A stretch of DNA of 64,000 nt from Burkholderiales bacterium Ga0077544 (GCA_001464355.1 LNEU01000022.1:1-64000), one strand, 5' to 3'. Positions 45,972 through 55,825 are shown, counted from the stretch's first letter. A program made the numbers and translations. The notes: generated by a model not told the origin, from the sequence alone.

Positions 45972-47236
45972 CCGCCAAAGTGCGCCGCACTGTCCTTAAG
46001 GCTGGCGGTACGCTACTGATTTCCCTGCTTACTCCTCTGCATGCATTCGCCGCGCAAATTCTGGCCGTGCGCGTATGGCCCGCGGACGATTACACGCGAG
46101 TCACGCTGGAGAACGACACCAATTTAAAAACCACGCATTTCATCATCAAGAATCCGGAACGGCTAGTGGTGGATGTAGAAGGCATCGATCTGGGCCCGAC
46201 ACTGAAGAGTTTGGTTGCCAAAATTCAATCCAACGATCCTTACATCAAGCAGGTGCGCGTTGGGCAGAACCGGCCAAAAGTCGTGCGACTGGTGTTCGAT
46301 CTGAAAGAAGAAATCAATCCACAGGTATTCACGCTGGCCCCGGTAGGCGAATACAAGCACCGCCTGGTATTCGATCTGTATCCGGTCAATCCGCCCGACC
46401 CTATCGCAGCACTGATTGAAAAAGGCCAATGGTCGCTGGATGTACCGCCAGACACCATGCCGCCGCCCACTGCAGAAGTCGCACCACCTTTTGTCGAACC
46501 CAAGTCCGGCCGGCCACCACAAGTGATGCGCATGCTGACGATTGCACTTGATCCCGGCCACGGCGGCGAAGATCCTGGTGCCGTGGGGCGTGGCGGCAGC
46601 TATGAAAAAAACATCGTGTTGGCAATCGCCAAGCGCTTGAAAGCGAAACTGGAACAACAACCGAACATGCGTGTGATGCTGACGCGCGATGGCGACTATT
46701 TTGTACCACTGCAGGTACGTGTACAAAAAGCGCGCAAGGTGCAAGCCGATTTATTTGTATCAATACATGCGGATGCGTTTGTGCAAGCGACTGCAAACGG
46801 TTCCTCAGTGTTTGCCCTGTCCGAAAAAGGTGCCACTTCGACTGCCGCGCGCTGGCTCGCCAACAAGGAAAATGCCGCTGATCTGATAGGCGGCACCAAC
46901 ATCAAGGATCACGACAGGCAATTGGCAAGTGTGTTGCTCGACCTCTCCACCACCGCCCAGATCAACGACAGCATGAAACTCGGCAAAGCGGTCTTGAATG
47001 AAATCGGCGGCATCAATCGCCTGCACAAAGCTTCAGTGGAACAAGCAGGGTTTGCAGTATTGAAGGCGCCAGACATTCCGAGCATCCTGATCGAGACTGC
47101 TTTTATTTCAAATCCGGCAGAAGAAGCCAAGCTGAACGACGATGCGTATCAGGACCGCATGGCAGATGCGGTTGCGCAGGGTATCAAAAAATACTTTGCG
47201 AAAAACCCGCCACTGGCAAAAAGCAGGATGATGTAA
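45935..47236 (+). CDS. amiC: N-acetylmuramoyl-L-alanine amidase (AmiC type)
   Basis: A 433-residue periplasmic cell-separation amidase. The N-terminus is a signal (RRTVLKAGGTLLISLLTPLH, Ala-x-Ala near AFA) with a twin-Arg, so Tat export as for AmiC is plausible. An AMIN domain follows (ILAVRVWPADDYTRVTLEND, residues about 40-150), then a Pro-rich linker, then the Amidase_3 domain: IALDPGHGGEDPGAVG (zinc His), YEKNIVLAIAKRL (zinc Glu), SIHADAF (second His), and PSILIETAFISNPAEE (catalytic Glu). It overlaps tsaE, which is a common linkage (tsaE-amidase-mutL-miaA). Confidence 0.95.
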   Translation: MSEPTEICSQPVAAKVRRTVLKAGGTLLISLLTPLHAFAAQILAVRVWPADDYTRVTLENDTNLKTTHFIIKNPERLVVDVEGIDLGPTLKSLVAKIQSNDPYIKQVRVGQNRPKVVRLVFDLKEEINPQVFTLAPVGEYKHRLVFDLYPVNPPDPIAALIEKGQWSLDVPPDTMPPPTAEVAPPFVEPKSGRPPQVMRMLTIALDPGHGGEDPGAVGRGGSYEKNIVLAIAKRLKAKLEQQPNMRVMLTRDGDYFVPLQVRVQKARKVQADLFVSIHADAFVQATANGSSVFALSEKGATSTAARWLANKENAADLIGGTNIKDHDRQLASVLLDLSTTAQINDSMKLGKAVLNEIGGINRLHKASVEQAGFAVLKAPDIPSILIETAFISNPAEEAKLNDDAYQDRMADAVAQGIKKYFAKNPPLAKSRMM

Positions 47237-47270
47237 GGTTTATCAGGCGAAATTTAAAAGTCGCACAATA

Positions 47271-47299
47271 AAAAACGCCGCATATTTCGCGGCGTTTTT
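47271..47299. terminator. Bidirectional terminator between amidase and dedA
   Basis: AAAAACGCCGC (47271-47281) and GCGGCGTTTTT (47289-47299) with a 7-base loop serve both convergent genes. Confidence 0.88.
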
Positions 47300-47305
47300 T
47301 ATTCG

Positions 47306-47962
47306 TCAAAGCGATATTTTGGAACTTCTGAAGCGTTGTGCAATTTTCCACATTGCACCTAGCGCAACCGGCACCGCCGCTGCACCGACACCTATCAGCA
47401 CGATGGTATTCAGATGATCGCGAATAATTGGTATGTTACCGAATAGATAGCCGCCCACCACCAACAAGCCTACCCACAAAATCGCGCCAGTAACGTTGAA
47501 GAACTGAAAACGCACGAAGGTCATGGTCGAGATACCGGCAACAAACGGCGCGAAGGTACGCACAATAGGCAGAAAACGCGCCAGGATCAGCATGATGCCG
47601 CCATGTTTTTCGTAAAAGGCATGCGTTTTTCGCAAAGCATCGCGATCCAGCCAGCGATAGTCATGGGTAAATACTTTTTCCCCTATGCGGCGCCCTATCC
47701 AGTAATTCACTGTATTGCCGAGTATCCCCGCTGCAATCAGCAAACCCAGCAGTAACCAAAGATTCATCGCGCCCGATGCGCAAAATGCGCCGGCGATGAA
47801 AAGCAGGGTGTCACCTGGCAAGAATGGAAAGATCACCAAACCTGTTTCACAAAAAATAATCGCAAACAGAACCAGATAAATCAGTGCGCCATATTGCGCG
47901 ATAAAGGTACCGAGATACTTGTCGACATGCAAAATCATGTCGAAAAACTGCATGAAATCCAT
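47306..47962 (-). CDS. DedA-family inner-membrane protein
   Basis: A 218-residue SNARE-associated/DedA protein with about five to six membrane segments. It has FCETGLVIFPFLPGDTLLFI, RRIGEKVF, and HGGIMLILARFLPIVRTFAPF followed by FVAGISTM, the conserved E/D and R-x-x-P-x-x-R elements. DedA proteins are linked to membrane phospholipid (undecaprenyl-phosphate or PE) recycling and proton-motive homeostasis. The ATG at 47962 follows a perfect AAGGAG box. It is divergent from mutL. Confidence 0.93.
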   Translation of the reverse strand: MDFMQFFDMILHVDKYLGTFIAQYGALIYLVLFAIIFCETGLVIFPFLPGDTLLFIAGAFCASGAMNLWLLLGLLIAAGILGNTVNYWIGRRIGEKVFTHDYRWLDRDALRKTHAFYEKHGGIMLILARFLPIVRTFAPFVAGISTMTFVRFQFFNVTGAILWVGLLVVGGYLFGNIPIIRDHLNTIVLIGVGAAAVPVALGAMWKIAQRFRSSKISL

Positions 47963-48081
47963 AATTCTCCTTGTTGGCGGCAGCATGATACACCACTGTA
48001 GATCCGCAATCGCGCTCACCGCTCATGCAAACTGACCACCAGTTGGCGCATCGGTTCACTACCTTTGCAGGCTCGCGACGT

Positions 48082-48087
48082 TATAAT
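48082..48087 (+). promoter_or_regulatory. -10 element immediately before mutL
   Basis: TATAAT ends six bases before the mutL ATG at 48094, so a transcript would begin at or next to the start codon (leaderless). No clear -35 at the right distance. Confidence 0.4.
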
Positions 48088-48093
48088 CTGCAG

Positions 48094-49932
48094 ATGCACG
48101 CACCAGTTCAACCAGCCCGGCCCATACAGCCACTCTCCGACCAACTCATTTCGCAAATCGCCGCCGGCGAGGTGGTCGAACGTCCATCAGCCGTCGTCAA
48201 GGAATTGCTGGAAAACGCACTCGATGCAGGCGCCACGCAAATCAGCGTGCGGCTGGAAGAAGGCGGCGTCAAACGCATCGCTATTACCGACAACGGCCGC
48301 GGCATCGCAGCTGAACAATTACCGCTGGCCTTGGCGCGACACGCCACGTCGAAAATCAATTCGCTGACAGAATTGGAAAACGTCGCGACGCTGGGTTTTC
48401 GCGGTGAAGCACTCGCATCGATCGCATCGGTGTCGCAACTGACTTTGATCTCTCGTACTGCCGATGCCGCGCACGCGTGGGAAATCACTGGCGTACAAAA
48501 CCTGGATCAAAGAAGTACAGTCGCCCCGTCATCAGGTGCGCCCGGCACTACCGTCGACGTGGTGGATTTGTATTTCAACACGCCGGCACGCCGCAAATTT
48601 TTAAAGACCGAGCAAACCGAATTCGGCCATTGCGCCGAAGTCGTGCGTCGTATCGCACTGTCGCGCCCGGATGTTTCGTTTTCGCTTACGCACAACGGCA
48701 AGACCATCGACCACTGGGCTGTCAACGATATCGCCAAACGCAGTGCGCATATTCTCGGCAGTGAGTTCTCAGGCGCGCGTTTACCGCTGGAAGAAACGGC
48801 TGGGCCTTTGCACTTGCATGGCTTCATCGGTTTGCCAACAGCATCCAAAGCACGTGGTGATGCACAGTATTTTTATGTGAACGGTCGCTTTGTGCGCGAC
48901 AAACTATTGATGCATGCGGTGCGCTCGGCTTATCAGGACGTGCTGCATGGTGATCGTTATCCATCGTATGTGATCAGCCTCGATCTTGATCCCGCGCTAG
49001 TCGATGTGAATGTACATCCGTCGAAGATTGAAGTGCGATTCCGCGATAGTCGCGCCGTACATCAATTTGTCTTTCATGCTGTCAGTCGTGCGCTGGCACA
49101 AACCTCGGCGACCGCATTTGGTGCAGTACCTTCGCCGACGCCTGCACCATCCAGCGCATTACCGTGGTTACGCGAGCAACAACAAACCACCTTCGCGCCG
49201 CAATTCAATTCCGCATACGGCGTCGCGCAAACGGCTGCCAACTATGGCGCATTGTTTGCCAACGGGCCGGCATCCAACGATAGCAATAGCGATGCGCCTG
49301 TTTTGCAAACTGCAAATAGCATGAATGCGCAAGCGATGTCGGATGATGAGTTTCCACTTGGTTTTGCACTTGCTCAACTGCATGGAATTTTTATTCTCGC
49401 GCAAAACACCAAAGGCTTGGTGCTGGTCGATATGCATGCCGCGCACGAACGGATACTGTACGAACAGTTAAAAAATGCGCTCGACGACAATGCAATGCAA
49501 GTGCAACCGCTGTTGATACCTGTCACCTTCTATGCTGATGGCGTGGAAGTAGGCACGGCCGAAGACAGCAAGGATATTTTGCAGTCGCTAGGCTTCGATA
49601 TTGCAGCCTTGTCGCCTACTACGCTGGCCGTACGCGCCGTACCGGCTTTATTGAAAAATGCCGATGCACAAAGTCTGGCGCGCGATGTGTTGCGAGATGT
49701 GCGTGAGTTTGGTGCATCACGCGTGTTGCTGGAACGCCGCAACGAATTGCTAGGCACGCTAGCTTGCCACACTGCAGTGCGCGCCAACCGTACATTGACC
49801 GTACCGGAAATGAATGCGCTGCTGCGCCAGATGGAAGCGACCGAACGGGCAGACCAGTGCAATCACGGCCGCCCTACCTGGGTGCAACTCGGCTTGTCCG
49901 ATCTGGACAAACTGTTTGAGCGCGGTCGCTGA
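48094..49932 (+). CDS. mutL: DNA mismatch repair protein MutL
   Basis: A 612-residue GHKL ATPase coordinating mismatch repair. The N-terminal motifs are LISQIAAGEVVERPSAVVKE, LENALDAGATQISV, ITDNGRGI, and TLGFRGEALASIASVS, followed by the transducer domain (FYVNGRFVRDK). The C-terminal dimerization part includes LVLVDMHAAHERILYEQLKN. The endonuclease motif DQHA..E of many MutL is changed to DMHAAHERI, common in beta/gammaproteobacteria with dam-directed repair. I chose the ATG at 48094 (MHAPVQPARP); a longer frame spans a -10 element. Confidence 0.95.
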   Translation: MHAPVQPARPIQPLSDQLISQIAAGEVVERPSAVVKELLENALDAGATQISVRLEEGGVKRIAITDNGRGIAAEQLPLALARHATSKINSLTELENVATLGFRGEALASIASVSQLTLISRTADAAHAWEITGVQNLDQRSTVAPSSGAPGTTVDVVDLYFNTPARRKFLKTEQTEFGHCAEVVRRIALSRPDVSFSLTHNGKTIDHWAVNDIAKRSAHILGSEFSGARLPLEETAGPLHLHGFIGLPTASKARGDAQYFYVNGRFVRDKLLMHAVRSAYQDVLHGDRYPSYVISLDLDPALVDVNVHPSKIEVRFRDSRAVHQFVFHAVSRALAQTSATAFGAVPSPTPAPSSALPWLREQQQTTFAPQFNSAYGVAQTAANYGALFANGPASNDSNSDAPVLQTANSMNAQAMSDDEFPLGFALAQLHGIFILAQNTKGLVLVDMHAAHERILYEQLKNALDDNAMQVQPLLIPVTFYADGVEVGTAEDSKDILQSLGFDIAALSPTTLAVRAVPALLKNADAQSLARDVLRDVREFGASRVLLERRNELLGTLACHTAVRANRTLTVPEMNALLRQMEATERADQCNHGRPTWVQLGLSDLDKLFERGR

Positions 49933-49992
49933 AGTGACTACATACGTGACTGCATATAGTTTGATGGTCCATCTTCGACAAACTACATACGC

Positions 49993-50943
49993 ATGACAGC
50001 ATCGACCCCAAAACCGCTTGTCGTTTCCATCATGGGTCCGACTGCATCCGGCAAGACTGCGGCTGCGCTGGCGATCGCCGAACAAATCCCATCTGAAATC
50101 ATTTCCGTCGATTCGGCGCTGGTGTATCGCGAGATGAATATCGGGACGGCCAAACCGACCGATGAAGAACGCGCACGCGTGCCACATCATCTGATCGACA
50201 TTCTCGATCCGCTGGAATCGTATTCGGTGATGCAGTTCCGCGAAGATGCGCTGCGTCTGTCTGCAGAAATTATTGCACGCGGAAAATTACCTTTGCTGGT
50301 CGGCGGCACCATGTTGTATTTCAAAGGATTGAAAGACGGGCTCGACGTTTTGCCACAAGCTGATGCTGCCCTACGCGCAGAACTGGACGCAGAAGCTGCA
50401 CTGATCGGTTCTCCAGCAATGCACGCAAAGCTTGAGAAATTAGACCCAGTAACGTTTGCACGTTTGAAGCCGAATGACTCGCAGCGCATACAACGCGCCC
50501 TCGAAATCATCGCCCTCACTGGCAAACCCATGTCAGAATTATTGGCGCAAGCACCGAAAAGCGAATTGCCTTTCAACTTGCTACCGATTGCACTGGAACC
50601 TTCGGATCGCAGCGTATTGCATGCTCGCATCGCTACACGCTTCGACGCCATGCTAAAAGACGGCGGCTTGATCGACGAAGTAAAAGCGCTACGCGCACGC
50701 GGCGATCTCCACCTTGGACTGCCATCCATGCGTTGCGTAGGTTATCGCCAAAGCTGGGAATGTCTGGATGGTGACTACGGCCTAGCGGAATTGCGCGAAA
50801 AAGGCATAGTGGCCACACGTCAACTAGCCAAACGGCAACTGACCTGGTTGCGTAGCATGCCCGATCGCCACATCATCGACTGCCTGGCACCCGATGCTGC
50901 AAGCGGCATTCTGCACAGAATTAGCAACGTACATAAGTCATAG
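49993..50943 (+). CDS. miaA: tRNA dimethylallyltransferase MiaA
   Basis: Adds a dimethylallyl group to A37 of UNN-decoding tRNAs; MiaB (52914) then methylthiolates it. The 316-residue protein has the P-loop [63 protein letters not shown] and [16 protein letters not shown]. The ATG at 49993 matches family starts. It follows mutL by 60 bases, the common mutL-miaA order. Near it are two other tRNA-modification genes, tsaE and miaB. Confidence 0.96.
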   Translation: MTASTPKPLVVSIMGPTASGKTAAALAIAEQIPSEIISVDSALVYREMNIGTAKPTDEERARVPHHLIDILDPLESYSVMQFREDALRLSAEIIARGKLPLLVGGTMLYFKGLKDGLDVLPQADAALRAELDAEAALIGSPAMHAKLEKLDPVTFARLKPNDSQRIQRALEIIALTGKPMSELLAQAPKSELPFNLLPIALEPSDRSVLHARIATRFDAMLKDGGLIDEVKALRARGDLHLGLPSMRCVGYRQSWECLDGDYGLAELREKGIVATRQLAKRQLTWLRSMPDRHIIDCLAPDAASGILHRISNVHKS

Positions 50944-51078
50944 GTCTGGCGACAAACTGCATTCACTCCCCCCTTGCAGAAGCCGTTTGTTGCAACTTGC
51001 GCAATGATTTTTGCTAATTAAACGCATAAAAAATCGGATGATTTCAATGGATAAGTCACTATCCCTCACAATTTCATA

Positions 51079-51107
51079 TTGACTTAAGCTGCCGAAAACG
51101 TCATAAT
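51079..51107 (+). promoter_or_regulatory. Sigma-70 promoter of tRNA-Met
   Basis: TTGACT (51079-51084), 17 bases, CATAAT (51102-51107); the start near 51114 is six bases before the mature tRNA. Confidence 0.75.
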
Positions 51108-51119
51108 TTTCGGCTGTTT

Positions 51120-51196
51120 GGTGATATAGCTCAGTTGGTTAGAGCACAGCACTCATAATGCTGGGGTCGGTGGTTCAAATCCACCTATCACCACCA
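51120..51196 (+). tRNA. tRNA-Met (elongator, CAU)
   Basis: Full cloverleaf: acceptor GGTGATA/TATCACC with encoded ACCA, D-arm GCTC-AGTTGGTTA-GAGC, anticodon arm CAGCA-CTCATAA-TGCTG, and T-arm with TTCAAAT loop. It resembles E. coli elongator tRNA-Met throughout. It lacks the C1-A72 mismatch of the initiator tRNA. A terminator follows 20 bases later. Confidence 0.95.
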
Positions 51197-51216
51197 AGAA
51201 CAAGTTGGTGAAGTAT

Positions 51217-51251
51217 AAAACCCGCATTCAGTCTAGGCTGATGCGGGTTTT
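51217..51251. terminator. Terminator after tRNA-Met
   Basis: AAAACCCGCAT (51217-51227) and ATGCGGGTTTT (51241-51251) with a 13-base loop, then T-run. It is also positioned to end the convergent small-protein gene. Confidence 0.88.
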
Positions 51252-51285
51252 TTGTTAGCTGCGACCTTGTCATCACCAAAATAAA

Positions 51286-51459
51286 TCAGGACGACGGGTC
51301 CTTGCCGCGAGTGCGGGAAACGCCGGTCAGGATTCCAATGCCGAGCAGAATAACCGAGGCGATCACTACATATAAAGTCGCGACACCCGCAGTAATCAGT
51401 GCCCATGCCACACCGCCAAGAAAAATGGCAAAACCTATCAAATAGATCAGGAAAGACAT
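51286..51459 (-). CDS. 57-residue two-helix membrane protein
   Basis: A short gene with a perfect ribosome site (GGAGG, five bases before the ATG at 51459). The product starts MSFLIYLIGFAIFLGGVAWA and has two hydrophobic segments (about 3-22 and 26-45) followed by a short basic tail (SRTRGKDPSS). Small two-helix proteins of this type are widespread in Burkholderiales as hypotheticals, as I remember. The tail is probably cytoplasmic. A competing 88-residue frame over the same bases has a membrane-free, Cys/Trp/Arg-rich product and is rejected. Function unknown. Confidence 0.82.
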   Translation of the reverse strand: MSFLIYLIGFAIFLGGVAWALITAGVATLYVVIASVILLGIGILTGVSRTRGKDPSS

Positions 51460-51660
51460 AAATACCTCCGTGGTTCCAACCGAATCGAAGCAAGCTCAAA
51501 CAGAGCCGTTTTAATGCTGAATTGAATCAATAGTCATCGAATTAATTCTTGCATCTCAACACCATCTGAACACTCTTACAGAGTCTGCTCCGTGCGCTGG
51601 AGAACATAAGGAGGCAAATGTTTATCCCATCAAGGACCGATCTTTTACCCTGGACGCAAA

Positions 51661-52179
51661 TTACTCTTCCAGCAGGCTACGCAACATCCACGCAGTTTTT
51701 TCATGGACATCGAGACGTTGCGTCAGCAAATCAGCTGTCGGCTCATCGCTAGCCTTGTCCACCACGTCAAAAAGCGCGCGTGCGGTGCGAGCAGTCGCTT
51801 CATGCGCGTTGACCAGATGACTGACCATATCCATCGCTTTTGGCACGCCGTCGATTTCCTTGATAGAAGCCAGTTTGACGAATTCCTTGTAGGTACCTGG
51901 CGCAGGGTAACCGAGAGCGCGAATGCGTTCTGCAATCAGATCCAGCGCGTTCCATTGTTCTGTGTATTGCGCCATGAACATGGTGTGCAAGCTGGTAAAC
52001 ATCGGTCCTTTGACGTTCCAATGGAAATTGTGGGTCATCAGGTACAGCGTGTAGCTGTCTGCCAGCAAACCTGACAGGCCTTGCGCGATCTTGGCGCGGT
52101 CTTTTTCCGAAATGCCGATATCGATTTTCGCCACCAACTGAGTTTTTTTCGCTACTGCTTGAGGTTTTTTCGTTGCCAT
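51661..52179 (-). CDS. dps: Dps-family DNA-protecting ferritin
   Basis: A 172-residue ferritin-like protein that oxidizes and stores iron and can compact DNA under stress. The ferroxidase site is in [20 protein letters not shown] (His) and [20 protein letters not shown] (Asp/Glu). A Lys-rich N-terminus ([14 protein letters not shown]) fits DNA contact. The AGGGGATCT box precedes the ATG. It appears monocistronic. The upstream 330 bases are AT-rich and shared with the divergent hypothetical gene. Confidence 0.95.
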   Translation of the reverse strand: MATKKPQAVAKKTQLVAKIDIGISEKDRAKIAQGLSGLLADSYTLYLMTHNFHWNVKGPMFTSLHTMFMAQYTEQWNALDLIAERIRALGYPAPGTYKEFVKLASIKEIDGVPKAMDMVSHLVNAHEATARTARALFDVVDKASDEPTADLLTQRLDVHEKTAWMLRSLLEE

Positions 52180-52508
52180 ATAGATCCCCTAAAAAGTTGA
52201 ACAGCAATGTTACCGCTATTTCTTGCATGTTGTGCAATGCCGAAGAAACATGAATGCCACTCGATTAAACGGATTTGTCCACAAAAGTGCAAACGACTGC
52301 CATGGTATGATGGCGCTGCAAAAATCATGTAATTTATAGTCCTCACAAAAAGACATCGCACCGTTTTCAGCAGTAAATTTTTCATGCGTATCTATTGATA
52401 TGCATTCGAAATGCAAGACGGCGCTGCAATACGAAAACCTGACGACGCGATTCGCATCTTCCCTTGTCATCCTGATTGCCTATTCACCTGCATTGAATGG
52501 AACTCACC
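52180..52508. other. Divergent regulatory region, dps and hypothetical gene
   Basis: No gene seen in 329 bases. A palindrome TGCATT-CGA-AATGCA (52400-52414) lies near the middle. -10-like sequences are present, but I cannot fix a promoter or an OxyR site with confidence. Confidence 0.35.
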
Positions 52509-52886
52509 ATGTGGACACAACGCTTTTTGATTAGCTGTGCTTTTGCTGTTACGGCAATGTCTGCGCATGCATTTGAGCGACAGTTTCCGCCCACGGTAAA
52601 ACGCGGTGTGATGACGCCTGCCGTTTCTCCGGCGATCATCATCAATGACAAAACGCGCACGATGACGGCTGGTGCCCGAATATGGAATCAGGACAATACA
52701 ATTGAAATGCCAGCCGCACTGCGCGGCAGTAAATTCGCCGTGAATTACACCGAGATTGAAAGTGGTGAAATAGATCGAGTGTGGATACTGACCGCAGACG
52801 AAGCCAAGCTAGCGCTACCGAAACCGCTTGTGCCTGTAGTGCCATTGCCTGCTCCGTTGCCGGCGCCAGTTTCAAAATTTCAGTAA
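52509..52886 (+). CDS. Exported hypothetical protein
   Basis: A 125-residue protein with a Sec signal (MWTQRFLISCAFAVTAMSAH, cleavage near AHA-FERQ). The mature part is about 105 residues with RGVMTPAVSPAIIINDKTRT and a beta-rich middle (KFAVNYTEIESGEIDRVWIL), and ends in a Pro/Leu-rich tail. No family is recognised with certainty. The start MWTQRF is preferred to an ATG four codons upstream. It is upstream of miaB with a 27-base gap, so it may share its transcript. It probably resides in the periplasm. Confidence 0.75.
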   Translation: MWTQRFLISCAFAVTAMSAHAFERQFPPTVKRGVMTPAVSPAIIINDKTRTMTAGARIWNQDNTIEMPAALRGSKFAVNYTEIESGEIDRVWILTADEAKLALPKPLVPVVPLPAPLPAPVSKFQ

Positions 52887-52913
52887 ATTAATTAAGCAAA
52901 AGTTAAGCAAGAA

Positions 52914-54266
52914 ATGCAAAAAAAGATATACATCAAAACCTTCGGTTGCCAGATGAACGAGTACGACTCGGACAAGATGGTCGACGTCCTCAATGCGTCC
53001 GATGGCTTGATCAAAACCGATACGCCTGAAGATGCGGACGTCATCCTGCTCAACACCTGCTCGGTGCGCGAAAAAGCGCAGGAAAAAGTTTTTTCCGATC
53101 TCGGACGTTTACGTGAATTGAAGTTACTCAAACCTGACTTGATGATAGGTGTGGGTGGTTGTGTAGCGTCACAAGAAGGCGATGCCATTGTCAAACGCGC
53201 ACCTTATGTCGATCTGGTGTTCGGCCCGCAGACCCTGCATCGCTTGCCCGACATGTTGAAGCAACGCCGTGCTACCGGACGCTCGCAAGTCGACATCAGT
53301 TTTCCCGAAATCGAAAAATTCGATCACATGCCGCCCGCCAAGGTCGATGGCGCAAGCGCGTTTGTCTCGATCATGGAAGGTTGCAGCAAATATTGCAGTT
53401 ACTGCGTCGTGCCCTACACGCGCGGCGAAGAAGTGTCGCGCAACTTCGATGACGTGCTGGCAGAAGTTGCCGGCCTCGAAGCGCAAGGCGTGAAAGAAAT
53501 CACGCTACTGGGGCAGAACGTCAACGCCTATCGCGGCAAGATGAGCCGTGATTCGGCCGACGGCGAGATCGCCGATTTCGCTTTGTTGATCGAATACATC
53601 GCCGAGATGCCGGGCATTGAGCGCATACGCTTCGTTACCAGCCATCCTAAAGAATTCACGCAACGCCTGATCGATACTTACGCCAAAGTGCCGAAGCTGG
53701 TCGATCATTTATACCTACCTGCGCAACATGGCTCGGATCGCATCCTGGCAGCAATGAAGCGCGGCTACACCTCACTCGAATACAAATCGATACTGCGTCG
53801 CCTGCGCGAAGTACGCCCAAATATTTCAATCTCATCCGATTTCATTGTTGGCTTCCCTGGCGAAACCGAGGCCGATTTTGAAGCGATGATGAAGCTGATC
53901 AATGACGTCGGTTACGACAACAGCTACAGCTTTATTTTCAGCCCACGTCCTGGTACACCAGCAGCCAATCTGGAAGATGACACGCCGCACGAGGTCAAGC
54001 TCGAGCGTCTGCAAAGATTGCAAGCCATCATCGATCAAAACACGCGTAGCTATAGCAATGAAATGGTCGGTACCGTACAGCGCATTCTGGTCGAGGGTCC
54101 ATCCAAAAAAGATGAGAACGAACTGCAAGGTCGCACCGAAAATAACCGCGTCGTCAACTTTGCATCCGGCCCACAAGGTAATCGCTTGATAGGCCAAATG
54201 GTTGATGTCAACATTACGCAATCGTTCGCTTACACACTACGCGGCGAAATCTTCGTCAAGCAATAA
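52914..54266 (+). CDS. miaB: tRNA-2-methylthio-N6-dimethylallyladenosine synthase MiaB
   Basis: Radical-SAM methylthiotransferase for position 37 of tRNAs, acting after MiaA. The 450-residue protein has the N-terminal [4Fe-4S] domain ([28 protein letters not shown]), the radical-SAM motif [15 protein letters not shown] (CxxxCxxC), and a C-terminal TRAM domain ([16 protein letters not shown]). The length is normal. The start [13 protein letters not shown] is standard. It is followed by phoH. Confidence 0.97.
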   Translation: MQKKIYIKTFGCQMNEYDSDKMVDVLNASDGLIKTDTPEDADVILLNTCSVREKAQEKVFSDLGRLRELKLLKPDLMIGVGGCVASQEGDAIVKRAPYVDLVFGPQTLHRLPDMLKQRRATGRSQVDISFPEIEKFDHMPPAKVDGASAFVSIMEGCSKYCSYCVVPYTRGEEVSRNFDDVLAEVAGLEAQGVKEITLLGQNVNAYRGKMSRDSADGEIADFALLIEYIAEMPGIERIRFVTSHPKEFTQRLIDTYAKVPKLVDHLYLPAQHGSDRILAAMKRGYTSLEYKSILRRLREVRPNISISSDFIVGFPGETEADFEAMMKLINDVGYDNSYSFIFSPRPGTPAANLEDDTPHEVKLERLQRLQAIIDQNTRSYSNEMVGTVQRILVEGPSKKDENELQGRTENNRVVNFASGPQGNRLIGQMVDVNITQSFAYTLRGEIFVKQ

Positions 54267-54306
54267 TTTCCGACATTCACATCACGTAAAACTTACTCAA
54301 CCAAAA

Positions 54307-55368
54307 TTGAAAACAAAAACTGTCGTCCAACCTTTGTACTTCACTCCCGAACCGCTGGATAACAAGCGCCTCGCGCATCTGTGCGGCCCTATGGATGAAA
54401 ACCTGCGACAGATTTCGGCAGCGCTAGATGTCACGATTTTCCGGCGTGGCGAAAAGTTTATCGTCGGCGGCAGCAATGGCGCGCGCGCGGTCGCAATCCT
54501 GGAACAGTTTTATCAGCAGGCAGACAAAGTCGTGCCGCTGGAAGAAGTGCAATTGGCGCTGGTTGAACAGCGCGCAGCGCTAGCAGAACCGGAACTGATT
54601 CTGCCAAACGCAAAGAAAGCCACAAAGAAGAATGTCGTTGAATCCGTCACCGATGCGCCTGTTCTGAAAACCCGCCGTCACGATTTGCGCGGCCGCACAC
54701 CGCATCAGTTGCAGTATCTGAAGTCCATCATGGATCACGACATCACGTTCGGTGTCGGCCCTGCGGGAACCGGCAAGACATATCTGGCGGTCGCCTGCGC
54801 CGTCGATGCGCTGGAACGCGATGCCGTCAAACGCATCATCCTGACGCGACCTGCGGTAGAAGCCGGCGAACGCCTGGGTTTTTTGCCCGGCGATTTGTCG
54901 CAAAAAATCGACCCTTATCTGCGCCCTTTGTACGATGCGCTGTACGATTTGCTCGGTTACGATCGCACGCAAAAAATGTTTGAAAAACAGGCGATCGAAA
55001 TTGCGCCGCTGGCGTATATGCGCGGCCGCACTCTGAACCACGCTTTCGTGATTCTAGATGAAGCGCAAAACACCACACCTGAACAGATGAAGATGTTTTT
55101 GACCCGCATCGGATTCGGCAGCAAGGCCGTCATCACCGGCGACATTACTCAAATTGATTTGCAGCAAAATCAAAAGAGCGGGCTGGTAGAAGCCATCGAT
55201 GTACTCGGCGAAGTGCGCGGACTGGCCTTCACCCGTTTCAGCAGCGCCGACGTGGTACGACACCCACTGGTCGCCCGCATCGTCGATGCCTACGATGAAG
55301 CCAAGCAACCGAAGAAGCGCACTTCCCGTACTCCAGCCAAGACAAGCGCCAAACATGCAGCAAAATAA
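54307..55368 (+). CDS. phoH: PhoH-family ATPase (RNase-associated)
   Basis: A 353-residue protein of the YbeZ/PhoH type. It has an N-terminal KH-like domain, then the P-loop ITFGVGPAGTGKTYLAVACA, RPAVEAGERLGFLPGDL, YMRGRTLNHAFVILDEAQNT (Walker B) and KAVITGDITQIDL. The last about 25 residues are Lys/Thr-rich. The start is uncertain: a TTG at 54307 gives the family-like MKTKTVVQPLYF, whereas an ATG at 54202 lies inside miaB. YbeZ partners YbeY, which overlaps this gene's end by 14 bases. Confidence 0.92.
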   Translation: MKTKTVVQPLYFTPEPLDNKRLAHLCGPMDENLRQISAALDVTIFRRGEKFIVGGSNGARAVAILEQFYQQADKVVPLEEVQLALVEQRAALAEPELILPNAKKATKKNVVESVTDAPVLKTRRHDLRGRTPHQLQYLKSIMDHDITFGVGPAGTGKTYLAVACAVDALERDAVKRIILTRPAVEAGERLGFLPGDLSQKIDPYLRPLYDALYDLLGYDRTQKMFEKQAIEIAPLAYMRGRTLNHAFVILDEAQNTTPEQMKMFLTRIGFGSKAVITGDITQIDLQQNQKSGLVEAIDVLGEVRGLAFTRFSSADVVRHPLVARIVDAYDEAKQPKKRTSRTPAKTSAKHAAK

Positions 55369-55825
55369 ACTTTCATTGTCAGTGCAATATGCGGACACGC
55401 GTATGCAAGAAACATTGACTCGCCCGCTGCTGCGGCGCTGGGTTAAGGCGGCGCTGCTGGCACCGGCACAAATCACTTTGCGCTTTGTCGATACCGAAGA
55501 GGGCCAAACCTTGAACCGCAGTTTCCGCGGCAAGGACTATGCAACGAATGTATTGACCTTCGCCTATAACGAGGGCGAGGACGATACCTTTGATGAAAAT
55601 GAAATAACGCAGGCCGACATCATTTTGTGTACCGACGTCTTGCAACGCGAAGCGGCGGAACAGCATAAGTCGCTGGAATTTCATGCCGCGCATCTGGTCA
55701 TCCATGGCGTGCTGCACGCACAGGGTTACGACCACGAGTCGGATGAAGAAGCAGAAGAAATGGAAGCGCTGGAAATTGAGATGCTGGCGTCACTCGGCTT
55801 TCCCAACCCTTACATCGAATCATGA
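55355..55825 (+). CDS. ybeY: Endoribonuclease/rRNA maturation factor YbeY
   Basis: Zinc-dependent single-strand RNase for 16S rRNA 3'-end maturation and ribosome quality control. The 156-residue sequence has the metal motif HGVLHAQGYDHESDEEAEEM (three His) and FRGKDYATNVLTFAYNE upstream. The ATG at 55355 overlaps the phoH end, and the longer frame is rejected since it lies in phoH. The product acts with PhoH/YbeZ. The spacing confirms the conserved miaB-ybeZ-ybeY-corC-lnt order. Confidence 0.95.
   Translation: MQQNKLSLSVQYADTRMQETLTRPLLRRWVKAALLAPAQITLRFVDTEEGQTLNRSFRGKDYATNVLTFAYNEGEDDTFDENEITQADIILCTDVLQREAAEQHKSLEFHAAHLVIHGVLHAQGYDHESDEEAEEMEALEIEMLASLGFPNPYIES

Noticed and set aside
51233-51499. 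88-residue frame after tRNA-Met
   Set aside because: Runs through the tRNA terminator region and encodes a Cys/Trp/Arg-rich product; the 57-residue frame on the same strand has the ribosome site.
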